Positions 45,079-53,048 of a stretch of 63,495 nt of DNA are shown piece by piece (the stretch's first letter is position 1; every line of letters begins with the position of its first letter). Below the pieces are notes generated by a model that was not told the DNA's origin, ran no database searches, and saw only the letters and a program-made list of their open reading frames with translations. The translations under genes and the position numbers were made by a program. Source of the DNA: ZC4RG42 sp036676355 (GTDB lineage: Bacteria > Pseudomonadota > Gammaproteobacteria > Burkholderiales > SG8-39); contig JAKFDA010000095.1 of the NCBI GenBank assembly GCA_036676355.1, positions 1 through 63,495 on the forward strand, read 5' to 3'.

Positions 45079-46179
45079 ATGTCCGCGAACGTCCTGCGAT
45101 GTGTGTTGTTCGGTGCGATCTTTTTCGTGGTGTCTGTCGCGCAGGCCGATCAACTGGTGTTGAAGAACGGCGATGTACTGACGGGCAAGGTGCTGCACAA
45201 GAGCGGCAACGTGCTGACATTCAGCACGTCCTACGCCGGCACGTTGAAGCTGCAGTGGGCGGCCGTTCTGAGCCTGACAACGGATCAGCCCGTCAAAGTG
45301 ATGCTCGATGATTTGAGTTATTACGACGCCACCGTGACCGCGGCCGGGGAGGGTGTCGCCGGGCTCGAAGTTGCAGAGAAAGCGCCGGACGCGGTCGATG
45401 AGAGCATGGAAGGAGGCGGCGCCGAGACGAGCGCCAAAGCGCCCGAAGCCGAACCGGCGGTTGCGGAACGGGATTTGCGCGAAGTGCTGTACATCAACCC
45501 GACACCTGAAGAATCCGGCAAGGGCTATCGCCTCACCGGCCGCGCCAATTTCGCCTTTTCCAAAGCGCGCGGAAATACCGAGAACGAGCAGTTGCACGGC
45601 GACGCCGAAATGAGCATGCGGTCGAAGATGTATCGCTATGTGCTGGGGGGCGAAGCCACACGTGCGAGCGATAACGGCGATGTGTCGGCGTCCAGTGCGC
45701 GTCTTTATACCAACTATGACTGGTTCTTCCGGCCGAAACGGTTCATTTATGCCAAGGGTTCGCTGGAACGCGACCGCTTCAAGGATATCGACCTGCGCAG
45801 CGTGATCGGCGGCGGTTATGGTTATCAATGGATCGAAACCGAGGCGACGAAAGTGGCGCTGCGCGGCGGTCTCGACTATGTGAACATTGATCATTACGAC
45901 GCCGAATACGAGCAGTTCGCTGCGTTCGGCTGGAATCTCGATGTCACCCATCGGCTGTTGTTCCTGCCGATGGAGTTGTTCCACAATCAGGACGGCTACC
46001 GCGGCTTGAACAGTGAAGGGGCCATCGTGTTGAGAACCCGTACCGGTGTACGCGTGCCGTTGAGCTATGGATTCAATGCGACTGCTCAATTCAATTTCGA
46101 TTGGGAGAGCGACCCGGCGCCTGGTAGGGAAGAAGTCGACAAGACAGTGTTGCTCGGGCTGGGGTACGAATTCAAGTAA
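45079..46179 (+). CDS. DUF481 outer membrane beta-barrel protein (YdiY-like)
   Basis: 366 residues from MSANVLRCVLFG, preceded by GGAGG; ORF reading can be extended upstream but without a start site. A signal peptide (about 1-22, ending SVAQA) leads into a small periplasmic domain (DQLVLKNGDVLTGKVLHKSGNVLTF, a conserved N-terminal motif of this family), a proline/alanine/glutamate linker, then a beta-rich C-terminus of repeating strands (GYRLTGRANFAFSKARGNTEN, YRYVLGGEATRASDNG) ending in F-K. This is the DUF481 fold of salt-stress induced outer membrane proteins. Role not established. Confidence 0.88.
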   Translation: MSANVLRCVLFGAIFFVVSVAQADQLVLKNGDVLTGKVLHKSGNVLTFSTSYAGTLKLQWAAVLSLTTDQPVKVMLDDLSYYDATVTAAGEGVAGLEVAEKAPDAVDESMEGGGAETSAKAPEAEPAVAERDLREVLYINPTPEESGKGYRLTGRANFAFSKARGNTENEQLHGDAEMSMRSKMYRYVLGGEATRASDNGDVSASSARLYTNYDWFFRPKRFIYAKGSLERDRFKDIDLRSVIGGGYGYQWIETEATKVALRGGLDYVNIDHYDAEYEQFAAFGWNLDVTHRLLFLPMELFHNQDGYRGLNSEGAIVLRTRTGVRVPLSYGFNATAQFNFDWESDPAPGREEVDKTVLLGLGYEFK

Positions 46180-46282
46180 GACCGGGAGCGCGTCAAGCGT
46201 CCACGGGCAATCCGGCGATCCGCGTCGACCTTGATCAGCGGATCGGTCGTAATTTCGTTGATCCGAATGGAGGAACGCGGCA

Positions 46283-46615
46283 ATGGCGCAACCACATGCA
46301 AAGTCGGGTGAAGTGATCGATGTTCGACCACTCGGGGAACGTTTGACCGGCGCGGTTTCGACGGCTTTGATCAAAGCGGAGCAACTCGAGATCGCACGCC
46401 TTGTGCTGCCGACGGGTAAGGAACTGCCGGAGCATCAAACACCCGGCGAGGTCATCGTGCAATGTATCGAGGGGCGCATCGAATTCCGTTCGTACGATAA
46501 AACACAAGTATTGAACCCCGGCGATCTGATCCACCTCGCCAGCCAGGCGCCGCACGCGTTGAAGGCGTTGGAGGACAGCAGCCTGCTGCTGATCGTGTGC
46601 CTCAGTAACAATTGA
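46283..46615 (+). CDS. Cupin-domain protein
   Basis: 110 residues, a single cupin barrel: LEIARLVLPTGKELPEHQTPGEVIVQCIEGRIEF then LNPGDLIHLASQAPHALKALEDSSLLLIV. The usual first motif has a histidine in LPEHQTPGE and a glutamate, and the second a histidine in QAPHAL, so a metal could bind. GGAGGAA precedes the ATG. Small cupins of this sort are usually metal-dependent enzymes or sensors; no substrate can be given. Confidence 0.85.
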   Translation: MAQPHAKSGEVIDVRPLGERLTGAVSTALIKAEQLEIARLVLPTGKELPEHQTPGEVIVQCIEGRIEFRSYDKTQVLNPGDLIHLASQAPHALKALEDSSLLLIVCLSNN

Positions 46616-46699
46616 AGAACGGCGTTCGCGCCGCGATCGCTCGGCGCCAACGCTTGCGATATCCTCCGTCTCTCTCGACGGCCAGGCGTTGCTCGTCCT

Positions 46700-46722
46700 A
46701 TATCAATGAATATCAATATCGA
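46700..46722. promoter_or_regulatory. ATATCAAT repeats upstream of the SLAC1 gene
   Basis: ATATCAAT occurs at 46700-46707 and again at 46710-46717, ten bases apart (one helical turn), followed at once by ATATCGA. The run is AT-rich in a GC-rich setting and lies 76 bp before the start of the channel gene. It looks like a pair of regulator half-sites or a promoter element; no family is assigned. Confidence 0.3.
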
Positions 46723-46797
46723 AGCAAAGCGGTCTTCGGAGTGCGCGCAAGTCTTGACGCATCGCAGCAGCCCGATCGCCACGTCGGTTGAACCGCA

Positions 46798-47880
46798 ATG
46801 ACGAGCACCCGCGTGCTTCCCGATGCCACGCCTGGTGCACCGCCTGGCCGAAACGCGCTCGCCGGCCTGGCGGAGATGTCGCCCGCGTATTTCGGCATGG
46901 TGATGGCGACGGGCATCGTATCGATCGCGGCGCACCTGCTTGCCATGCCGCGCATCGCTCAGGTCTTGTTCGTACTCAATATCGTCGCATACGGCCTGCT
47001 GTGGCTGTTATACGCGACGCGCATGTTTCGTCATTCGGCGCGCTTCTTCGGCGACATGGTGGATCATCTGCGTGGCCCCGGTTTCTTCACGATCGTGGCC
47101 GGGTCGTGCGTCCTGGGCAGTCAGTTCCTGATTCTTGTCGCCGACTACCGTGTCGCCGCTGCGCTGTGGTTCGTCGGCATCGCGCTATGGATCGCGTTGA
47201 CCTACACCATCTTCACGGCGTTCACGATCAAGGAAAAGAAGCCGACGCTCGATCAAGGCATCAGCGGCGGCTGGCTGCTTGCGGTGGTGGCGACGCAATC
47301 GATCTCCGTGCTCGGCGCGCTGCTCGCCGCTTCCGCAAGTCAGCCGTACAAGCTCGAGCTGAACTTCTTCGCTCTGTCGATGTGGTTGTGGGGCGGCATG
47401 CTTTACATCTGGATGATGTCGCTCATCTTCTATCGCTATACCTTCTTTCGCTTCTCGCCGGGTGATCTGGCCCCACCCTACTGGATCAATATGGGCGCGA
47501 TGGCGATCTCCACGCTGGCCGGATCGCTGTTGATCATCAACGCGCCCGATGCGCCATTTCTGCTCTCGCTGCTGCCATTTCTGAAAGGTTTCACCATCTT
47601 CTACTGGGCGACCGGCACATGGTGGATTCCGATGCTGCTGGTTCTCGGCGTGTGGCGTCACATCTACAAGCGTTATCCGCTTCGATACGATCCGCTTTAC
47701 TGGGGCGCGGTGTTTCCGCTCGGTATGTATGCTGCCAGTACACATCAAATGGCGACCGCGATGGGTTTCGACTTCCTCGCGTTTCTGCCGCAGATTTTTG
47801 TTTACGCCGCGCTCGCGGCATGGACGGCAGCCTTCGTCGGCATTGTTGTGGATATATGGCGACGTATTATTTGGCGCTGA
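46798..47880 (+). CDS. SLAC1/TehA-type anion channel or C4-dicarboxylate/tellurite transporter
   Basis: 360 residues with about ten hydrophobic helices. FGMVMATGIVSIAAH in helix 1 and LYIWMMSLIFYRYTFFRFSPGDLAPPYWINMGAMAISTLAGSLL in the centre match the TDT family (TehA, SLAC1, MaeP). Members are anion channels or exporters; TehA homologues raise tellurite resistance when over-expressed. There is no TehB beside it. The start ATG has a poor ribosome site. Upstream 182 bp contains the ATATCAAT repeats. Confidence 0.9.
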   Translation: MTSTRVLPDATPGAPPGRNALAGLAEMSPAYFGMVMATGIVSIAAHLLAMPRIAQVLFVLNIVAYGLLWLLYATRMFRHSARFFGDMVDHLRGPGFFTIVAGSCVLGSQFLILVADYRVAAALWFVGIALWIALTYTIFTAFTIKEKKPTLDQGISGGWLLAVVATQSISVLGALLAASASQPYKLELNFFALSMWLWGGMLYIWMMSLIFYRYTFFRFSPGDLAPPYWINMGAMAISTLAGSLLIINAPDAPFLLSLLPFLKGFTIFYWATGTWWIPMLLVLGVWRHIYKRYPLRYDPLYWGAVFPLGMYAASTHQMATAMGFDFLAFLPQIFVYAALAAWTAAFVGIVVDIWRRIIWR

Positions 47881-47907
47881 CGCATCGTTCAGGAAACAGG
47901 GAAATAT

Positions 47908-48753
47908 ATGAGACAGCATCGATTCGGTTCGACCGGTCGCGACGTGGCGGTTATCGGTCAGGGCACCTGGTACATCGAGACGGGCAACCGCAAAAATGCC
48001 ATCGCGGGACTGCGCCGGGGCCTCGATCTCGGCATGACGCATATCGATACGGCGGAGATGTATGGTTCCGGCGAGTCGGAAGAACTGATCGGCGAAGCGA
48101 TTGCCGGACGGCGCGATGAAGTGTTTCTGGTGTCGAAGGTATTGCCGTCCAACGCCTCGCGCAAGGGCACGATCGCCGCGTGCGAGCGCACGCTGAAGTA
48201 CCTCGACACCGATCGGCTCGATTGCTATCTGCTGCACTGGCGTGGGCAGTACGCCTTGGGCGACACGTTCGCCGCGTTCGAGCAACTCAAGCGCGACGGC
48301 AAAATCCTGTCCTGGGGTGTCAGCAACTTCGACGAGGACGATCTGCAGGAAGCGTTCGATGTCGCCGGCGCCGGACAGATCGCATGCAATCAGGTGCTCT
48401 ACCACTTGCAGGAGCGCGCGATCGAGCACGCCGTTGTTCCATGGTGCGAGCAGCACGGCGTCGCGGTTGTCGCCTACAGTCCTTTTGGCCATGGCGATTT
48501 CCCCGAGCCGGATTCGCGCGGCGGTCGTGTGCTGGAAGAGATCGCCGAAGCGCATGGCGCAACGCCGCGACAGGTGGCGCTGAGCTTCATCGTGCGGCGA
48601 CCATCGATGTTCACCATTCCCAAGACGTCAAGTGTCGGACACGCCTCGGAGAATGCCGGTGCGGGCGACTTGCAGTTGAGCGACGCAGAGGTCGCGCGCA
48701 TCGACGCCGCATTTCCGCGCGGCCCGAAACCGCGTTCGCTGCCGATGATCTAA
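47908..48753 (+). CDS. Aldo/keto reductase
   Basis: 281 residues, (beta/alpha)8 barrel NADPH reductase. IDTAEMYGSGESEELIGEAI carries the catalytic tyrosine, KVLPSNASRKG the lysine, and DRLDCYLLHWRG the histidine equivalent; AYSPFGHGDFPE and FTIPKTSSVGHASENAGA bind the cofactor phosphate. The likely substrate is a small aldehyde or ketone, not identifiable. AGGGAAA lies before the ATG. 27 bp follow the channel gene, so the two could be co-transcribed. Confidence 0.93.
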   Translation: MRQHRFGSTGRDVAVIGQGTWYIETGNRKNAIAGLRRGLDLGMTHIDTAEMYGSGESEELIGEAIAGRRDEVFLVSKVLPSNASRKGTIAACERTLKYLDTDRLDCYLLHWRGQYALGDTFAAFEQLKRDGKILSWGVSNFDEDDLQEAFDVAGAGQIACNQVLYHLQERAIEHAVVPWCEQHGVAVVAYSPFGHGDFPEPDSRGGRVLEEIAEAHGATPRQVALSFIVRRPSMFTIPKTSSVGHASENAGAGDLQLSDAEVARIDAAFPRGPKPRSLPMI

Positions 48754-48762
48754 CATTTGAAA

Positions 48763-48786
48763 CGTACGCCCCAGCCGGGGCGTACG
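48763..48786. other. Perfect hairpin between AKR gene and next gene
   Basis: CGTACGCCCC-AGCC-GGGGCGTACG, a 10-bp perfect stem with a tetraloop, sits 9 bp after the reductase stop. No T-run follows, so it may end or protect the reductase mRNA only weakly. Confidence 0.5.
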
Positions 48787-48802
48787 GCGCGAGAGTGCTG
48801 CA

Positions 48803-49204
48803 ATGTCGTGGACCCACATCTACACGCCCTACGGCGCCGATGTCCGCTTTGCGGATCTCGCGACCGGTCGGGATACTTACGACGCCACGATCGAGATTCT
48901 CGAGCACTCGGAGCGCCAGCCGCTGCAATACGTCGTATGGGATTTCACCGACGCCGGTGCGATCGATATCGCGACCGATGACGTCATCCGGATCGCGGAC
49001 CAGGACAAGATGTACGTGAGGCATGCGCCCGGTTTTCCGTTTGCCGTCGTGACCTCGCGTTCGGCGCTGTACGGGTTGATGCGGATGTATCAGGTGCTGG
49101 TGGATAAATCGCTATTCCCGACCAAGATCATCCATACCCGGGGTGAAGCGATCGAATGGCTGGCGGAACGTGGTGTTAATACCGAGGGGTTGTCGGAAAT
49201 CTGA
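48803..49204 (+). CDS. Hypothetical protein, possibly STAS/SpoIIAA-like fold
   Basis: 133 residues. Alternating strands and helices (TYDATIEILEHSERQPLQYVVWDFTDAGAIDIATDDVIRIADQD, read in pieces: YDATIEIL, QYVVWDFTDAGAIDI) end in a region FPFAVVTSRSALYGLMRMYQVLV. That alpha/beta order and the D-F-T-D loop recall SpoIIAA/STAS-like proteins, but no decisive motif is seen. I do not recognise a family. It begins 50 bp after the aldo/keto reductase. Confidence 0.75.
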   Translation: MSWTHIYTPYGADVRFADLATGRDTYDATIEILEHSERQPLQYVVWDFTDAGAIDIATDDVIRIADQDKMYVRHAPGFPFAVVTSRSALYGLMRMYQVLVDKSLFPTKIIHTRGEAIEWLAERGVNTEGLSEI

Positions 49205-49240
49205 GCGGGGTTGTGAACGCCCGCGAAAACGGTGTCCGAT

Positions 49241-49507
49241 TCAATCGACCGGCTCCGCCTCGATCTGGAACAAGGGCAGTTGCGAGGTGCCGAGCAGCAC
49301 CGCTTCTTCCACCGCGCGCTTCGCTTCCGCAAGCGTCGCCGTATAGCCCGCATGCGTGCCGGCTTCCCAACGATATTTTTCTTCGGGTTCCGTGTTGTCG
49401 CGCAAGCGCACCGCGCCGAGCTTTCTCCTGCCCGCCCAGTAGCCGTGCGATTTGTAGCCGCGTTCCCAGAAGGGGCGGGCTTTTCTCGTCAGTCTCCGCG
49501 TTGTCAT
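49241..49507 (-). CDS. Small conserved-looking hypothetical protein
   Basis: 88 residues, basic N-terminus and acidic C-terminus (RRLTRKARPFWERGYKSHGYW ... AEAKRAVEEAVLLG). The ATG has GGAGG six bases upstream. An amphipathic helix (TLAEAKRAVEEAVLLGT) follows a W/Y-rich part. No family recognised. Convergent with the preceding hypothetical gene. Confidence 0.7.
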   Translation of the reverse strand: MTTRRLTRKARPFWERGYKSHGYWAGRRKLGAVRLRDNTEPEEKYRWEAGTHAGYTATLAEAKRAVEEAVLLGTSQLPLFQIEAEPVD

Positions 49508-49579
49508 GCATGTCCTCCGGTGTGCCGGGCGAATGCTAACGAATACGCGCCCTCGGGCAAAGCCGCGTAGGTCGGGGCA

Positions 49580-49608
49580 TAAAAAAACCGCGGCACGAGG
49601 CCGCGGTT
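49580..49608 (-). terminator. Intrinsic terminator of the NdvB-like gene
   Basis: On the reverse strand AACCGCGGC pairs with GCCGCGGTT across ACGAG (49586-49594 with 49600-49608), followed by a run of seven T's. It lies 20 bp after the stop of the glucosyltransferase gene. Confidence 0.85.
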
Positions 49609-49628
49609 CGGAAGAGCGAGTTGTGCGC

Positions 49629-52343
49629 CTAGCGCGCCTGACCCCGCGCCGGATTGGCGATCTGTGCCTGTGCGAACACCGGCGTCGGCAACGGAATCAC
49701 GTTGCCCGGCACCGGCGCCGGCTGTGCCGCCGGTTTGACGCGTGCTGTGGCCGGGGCCGCAGCCTTGCGTGCGCGCTCGGCGTCGCGTGCGGAGATTGCG
49801 GCGCAGATCATCGACGACCAGTAGGGAATCGATTGCGCGCCCAGGATCACCGTCCAGAGCAGCGCTTCACGATTGTGAAATCCCATGCTGGCGAGCGTCA
49901 GGCTCGCCCCGATGGCCAGCGCCACGGCCATCAGGCCTTCCTCGCGTACCGGCGCGAAAGCGCTCAGCCAGCCGCCGCCGTTGACGCCTTTGGAGGTGAC
50001 CACGAAGGTGCCTTTCTTTTGCCACAGGCCGGCGAACACGCCGCGCGCGATGGCATGCGAAAGACCCATGCTGGCGACCGACGCGCCGATCACATCGAGC
50101 CAGCTGCAGTTCACGCGTTCGCGATAAAGGGCCGGACCGAAGAAGGCCTTGCAGACGAAGAAGCCGAGCACCGGGAGCAGGAACAGATCGAGCGGCATGT
50201 TGAAGTATTGCGGCCAGGTGATCATGCCCATGGTCCAGATCAGCGCGGCCACGGTGAACATCAGATGCAGCGCGTCGGCGAACCAGGAGAACCAGCCGGT
50301 GAGAAAGTGAAAGCGCTGGCCGCGATCGAGCGGGCCGGGTTTCACCAGCCAGTTCCACCGGCGCTTGAGAATCTGCATTGCGCCGAACGCCCAGCGCGCG
50401 CGTTGCGACTTGAACGACTTGAAGTCCGCCGGCGTCAGGCCCTTGCCCAGCACCGCATCGATGTAGCGTGTTTCGTAACCCGCGTTCATCAGGCGCAGGC
50501 CGAGTTCGGCATCCTCGCAGATGCACCACTCCGACCAGCTACCGGTCGATTCCAGCGCAGTCTTGCGCACCAGGGTCATGGTGCCGTGCTGAATGATGGC
50601 GTTGCGTTCGTTGCGATGGTGCATGCCGACGCGGAAGAAGCCGTCGAATTCCCAGTTGCACATGCGCCGGAACGGGCTGTGTTGGTACTCGCGATGCGCC
50701 TGCGGCGCCTGCACCACGGCGACCTGTTCTTCCGCGAAGTGCGGCGTCAGCACCTTCAGCCACTCGGGTTCGACGACGTAATCCGCATCGACCACGCCGA
50801 CGACTTCGGCGCGCGGATCGGTCTGCGTCAGGCCGTAGTTGAGCGCGCCGGCTTTGAAGCCGGGCCAGTTATCCAGATGGAAGAAGCGGAAGCGCTCGCC
50901 GGCCTGCTCGCACCATTCCTGCACCGGCCGCCATGTCTTCTCGTCCTTGGTGTTGTTGTCGAGCACGAGGACTTCGTAATTCTGGTAGTCCAGCCGCTTG
51001 AGGCTTTCCAGCGTGAGGATGACCATCGCCGGCGGTTCGTTGTAGCAGGGCAGATGGATCGACACGAAAGGCTGCGGCGCGCCCGGGCTTTCGATCGGGT
51101 GAAACTCACGCAACCATTTGCGTCGCCACTTCACTTCGACGAACTCGAACGCGTTGGTCAGCAGAATGGCCATCATTGCGGCCAGCGCCGGCAACAGCAG
51201 CACGAACATCGTCCAGTCAAGCGTGTCGAGATAGAACTCGAACGGCACGCCAACCAACCACACCAGCAGCGTGACTGCGCCCTGGATCAGCGCACAGTAA
51301 AGCAGCTTGCCGGCGAAGCGGAAGCGACGGAAGTGCGTGGCGAAAAAGAACATGAACGGCGCGGCGAGCAACGAAGCCGCGAGCGCCTTGGCCGGCCACA
51401 CCGGATCGGCCACGACCGGGCCGGCCAGCGGATATTTGGCCGTGCGGTCCGCGTGGAAGACGCCCCAGTACGCACCGGCGCGACCTTCGTGCGCCTGCTT
51501 CCAGGGCTGATCGAAGGCTTCCATGAAGTAGTAATCGAGATCGTGGTCGATGGTGCGCTCAAGAAATGCGCGCACGAACGCCGCCTGATTCTCCACCGAG
51601 GCGACGGCGCCGTCGCGGCGATCGCCCTGGCTCGGCCAGCCCACTTCGCCGATGACGACCTTCTTGCGGGGGTAGGTGCGCTGAACTTCCTCGTAGCGGT
51701 CGAGCACGTAATTCACCGCCTGATCGACCGGCACGCCTTCCCAATACGGCAACAGGTGGATGGTGATGAAGTCGACGTTGCGTGCGAGTTCGGGATAACG
51801 CATCCAGATGTGCCACGGTTCGGCCGTGGAGACAGGCACCCTCACCTTGCCGCGCACCTGCTTCAGATAACGAATGGCATCGCGCACGGTGACGTCGCCG
51901 CGCAGAATCGCTTCGTTGCCGACGATGACGCGATTGACGTTGGGATTTTCGCGCACGGCCTGCACCAGCGCCTGAATTTCGCTCTCGTTGTTGTCCTCGC
52001 GCGTATCGAGCCATGCGCCGGCCGTGACTTTCAAACCCGTATGCGCGGCGAGTTCCGGCACATTCGGATTTTCGGTCGAGGTGTAGGTGCGGATGCTGTT
52101 GGTCACCGCGCCGAGCAGCGCCATGTCCTTGGCGAGCTCTTCCTGCGTCGGAAAACGCTTCTGGGTGGGGTCCTGGTCGCGTTGGAATCCGCTATAGGCG
52201 AGGCCGCGTACATGGCCGTTCCAGTCGGGATGGGCGGAAGGCTGATTGTTCCAGTTCCACCATGCGGCGTTCAACACCGCGACCAATAGGGTAATCAATA
52301 CCGCCGTGAAGGACACGGCGGTCCGGGATATGGGAGCGCTCAA
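49629..52343 (-). CDS. NdvB-like beta-glucan synthase: GH17 domain fused to a GT2 glycosyltransferase
   Basis: 904 residues. An N-terminal membrane anchor (about 10-28) precedes a GH17 beta-1,3-glucanase-like domain (residues ~30-330) with GNEAILRGDV and KKVVIGEVGWPSQGDRRDG as catalytic glutamate sites. Two membrane helices follow (~337-405), then a GT2 domain (~420-680: HLPCYNEPPAMVILTLESL, VVGVVDADYVV, CEDAELGLRL, QRARW) with the DxD and QxxRW processive-synthase motifs, then further membrane helices. The order matches P. aeruginosa NdvB and Bradyrhizobium glucan enzymes that make cyclic beta-(1,3)-glucans. The start is a TTG at 52343 with GAGG upstream. Paired with a second GH17 gene. Confidence 0.9.
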   Translation of the reverse strand: MSAPISRTAVSFTAVLITLLVAVLNAAWWNWNNQPSAHPDWNGHVRGLAYSGFQRDQDPTQKRFPTQEELAKDMALLGAVTNSIRTYTSTENPNVPELAAHTGLKVTAGAWLDTREDNNESEIQALVQAVRENPNVNRVIVGNEAILRGDVTVRDAIRYLKQVRGKVRVPVSTAEPWHIWMRYPELARNVDFITIHLLPYWEGVPVDQAVNYVLDRYEEVQRTYPRKKVVIGEVGWPSQGDRRDGAVASVENQAAFVRAFLERTIDHDLDYYFMEAFDQPWKQAHEGRAGAYWGVFHADRTAKYPLAGPVVADPVWPAKALAASLLAAPFMFFFATHFRRFRFAGKLLYCALIQGAVTLLVWLVGVPFEFYLDTLDWTMFVLLLPALAAMMAILLTNAFEFVEVKWRRKWLREFHPIESPGAPQPFVSIHLPCYNEPPAMVILTLESLKRLDYQNYEVLVLDNNTKDEKTWRPVQEWCEQAGERFRFFHLDNWPGFKAGALNYGLTQTDPRAEVVGVVDADYVVEPEWLKVLTPHFAEEQVAVVQAPQAHREYQHSPFRRMCNWEFDGFFRVGMHHRNERNAIIQHGTMTLVRKTALESTGSWSEWCICEDAELGLRLMNAGYETRYIDAVLGKGLTPADFKSFKSQRARWAFGAMQILKRRWNWLVKPGPLDRGQRFHFLTGWFSWFADALHLMFTVAALIWTMGMITWPQYFNMPLDLFLLPVLGFFVCKAFFGPALYRERVNCSWLDVIGASVASMGLSHAIARGVFAGLWQKKGTFVVTSKGVNGGGWLSAFAPVREEGLMAVALAIGASLTLASMGFHNREALLWTVILGAQSIPYWSSMICAAISARDAERARKAAAPATARVKPAAQPAPVPGNVIPLPTPVFAQAQIANPARGQAR

Positions 52344-52655
52344 GCTGTCGGACCTCGTTAATCAAATGCAAAGTGCGATGCTTGGGCGCATCGCGATTCC
52401 CCTGCCACGCGTTATTTCATCGGGGAAATAACGGGCGACGTTGCAGGAAACTTGCCCACGTGCGTTTTCGAGCTTGTTTGTGCCCACACGCTATTGACCA
52501 CTTCCGGAGCTTCGCGCGGCATGTATTCTAGCCATGCGCAATTTGGACAGCCAGTGGTCTCGCGCAAAAATGCATGGATTCCGGACCGGGATTCTTAGTC
52601 GGACATACGATGCGACCCGGTTTAGTCGGGCCGTGGCGACAAACAAGGGAGAACA
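52344..52655. other. Intergenic region between NdvB-like gene and membrane-protein gene
   Basis: About 310 bp between divergent starts. It holds no gene that I can support. There are scattered AT-rich bits (TATTCTAG at about 52526; ATTTGG) and a short GACCCGGTTTAGTCGGG imperfect repeat before the downstream ribosome site, GGGAGAA. This is presumably the divergent promoter region. Confidence 0.5.
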
Positions 52656-53048
52656 ATGAATCAGGCAAAAGCATTTGGAACGATCGCGGCCGCATTGGTT
52701 CTCGCGCTGATTGCGCGTTACTTCTGGATCGAACCGGTCGCCATCGGAGATCTGTGTCGATCCGGCGACGCGCCGTTTTCCTGCGAGCTGCGCCAGGCGC
52801 TGATCATGAGCTTCGCCTCCAACGGGCTGGGCTACGCAAGCATCGTTGTCGGGGTGATCGCGTTGTTCGTGCGGCGCAAGGGACTGGCCATCCTGGGCGG
52901 AAGCCTCGGCGCGGCCGGACTGGTGCTGTATTGCTACGACCTTGCGGTAGTTGGCTTTCTGTTAAGCGTGCTGACGCTCGCCCGCGAGGCGTCGGTGCCG
53001 GCCGACAATAGCCGGCGCGAGAACGGCGAGCGAGAACACCACGCATAA
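52656..53048 (+). CDS. Hypothetical small membrane protein
   Basis: 130 residues with four hydrophobic segments (about 8-21, 49-69, 76-92, 96-110) and a charged C-terminus (RRENGEREHH). An acidic periplasmic loop with three cysteines (DLCRSGDAPFSCEL) joins helix 1 and 2. GGGAGAA precedes the start. Its last 87 bases overlap the 3' end of the GH17 gene on the other strand, and it lies between the two glucan genes, which hints at a link with glucan export; this is inference only. Confidence 0.75.
   Translation: MNQAKAFGTIAAALVLALIARYFWIEPVAIGDLCRSGDAPFSCELRQALIMSFASNGLGYASIVVGVIALFVRRKGLAILGGSLGAAGLVLYCYDLAVVGFLLSVLTLAREASVPADNSRRENGEREHHA

Noticed and set aside
49506..52289. A 927-residue open frame on the plus strand opposite the NdvB-like gene
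   Set aside because: It mirrors the GH17-GT2 gene and has no signal, motif or family resemblance of its own.
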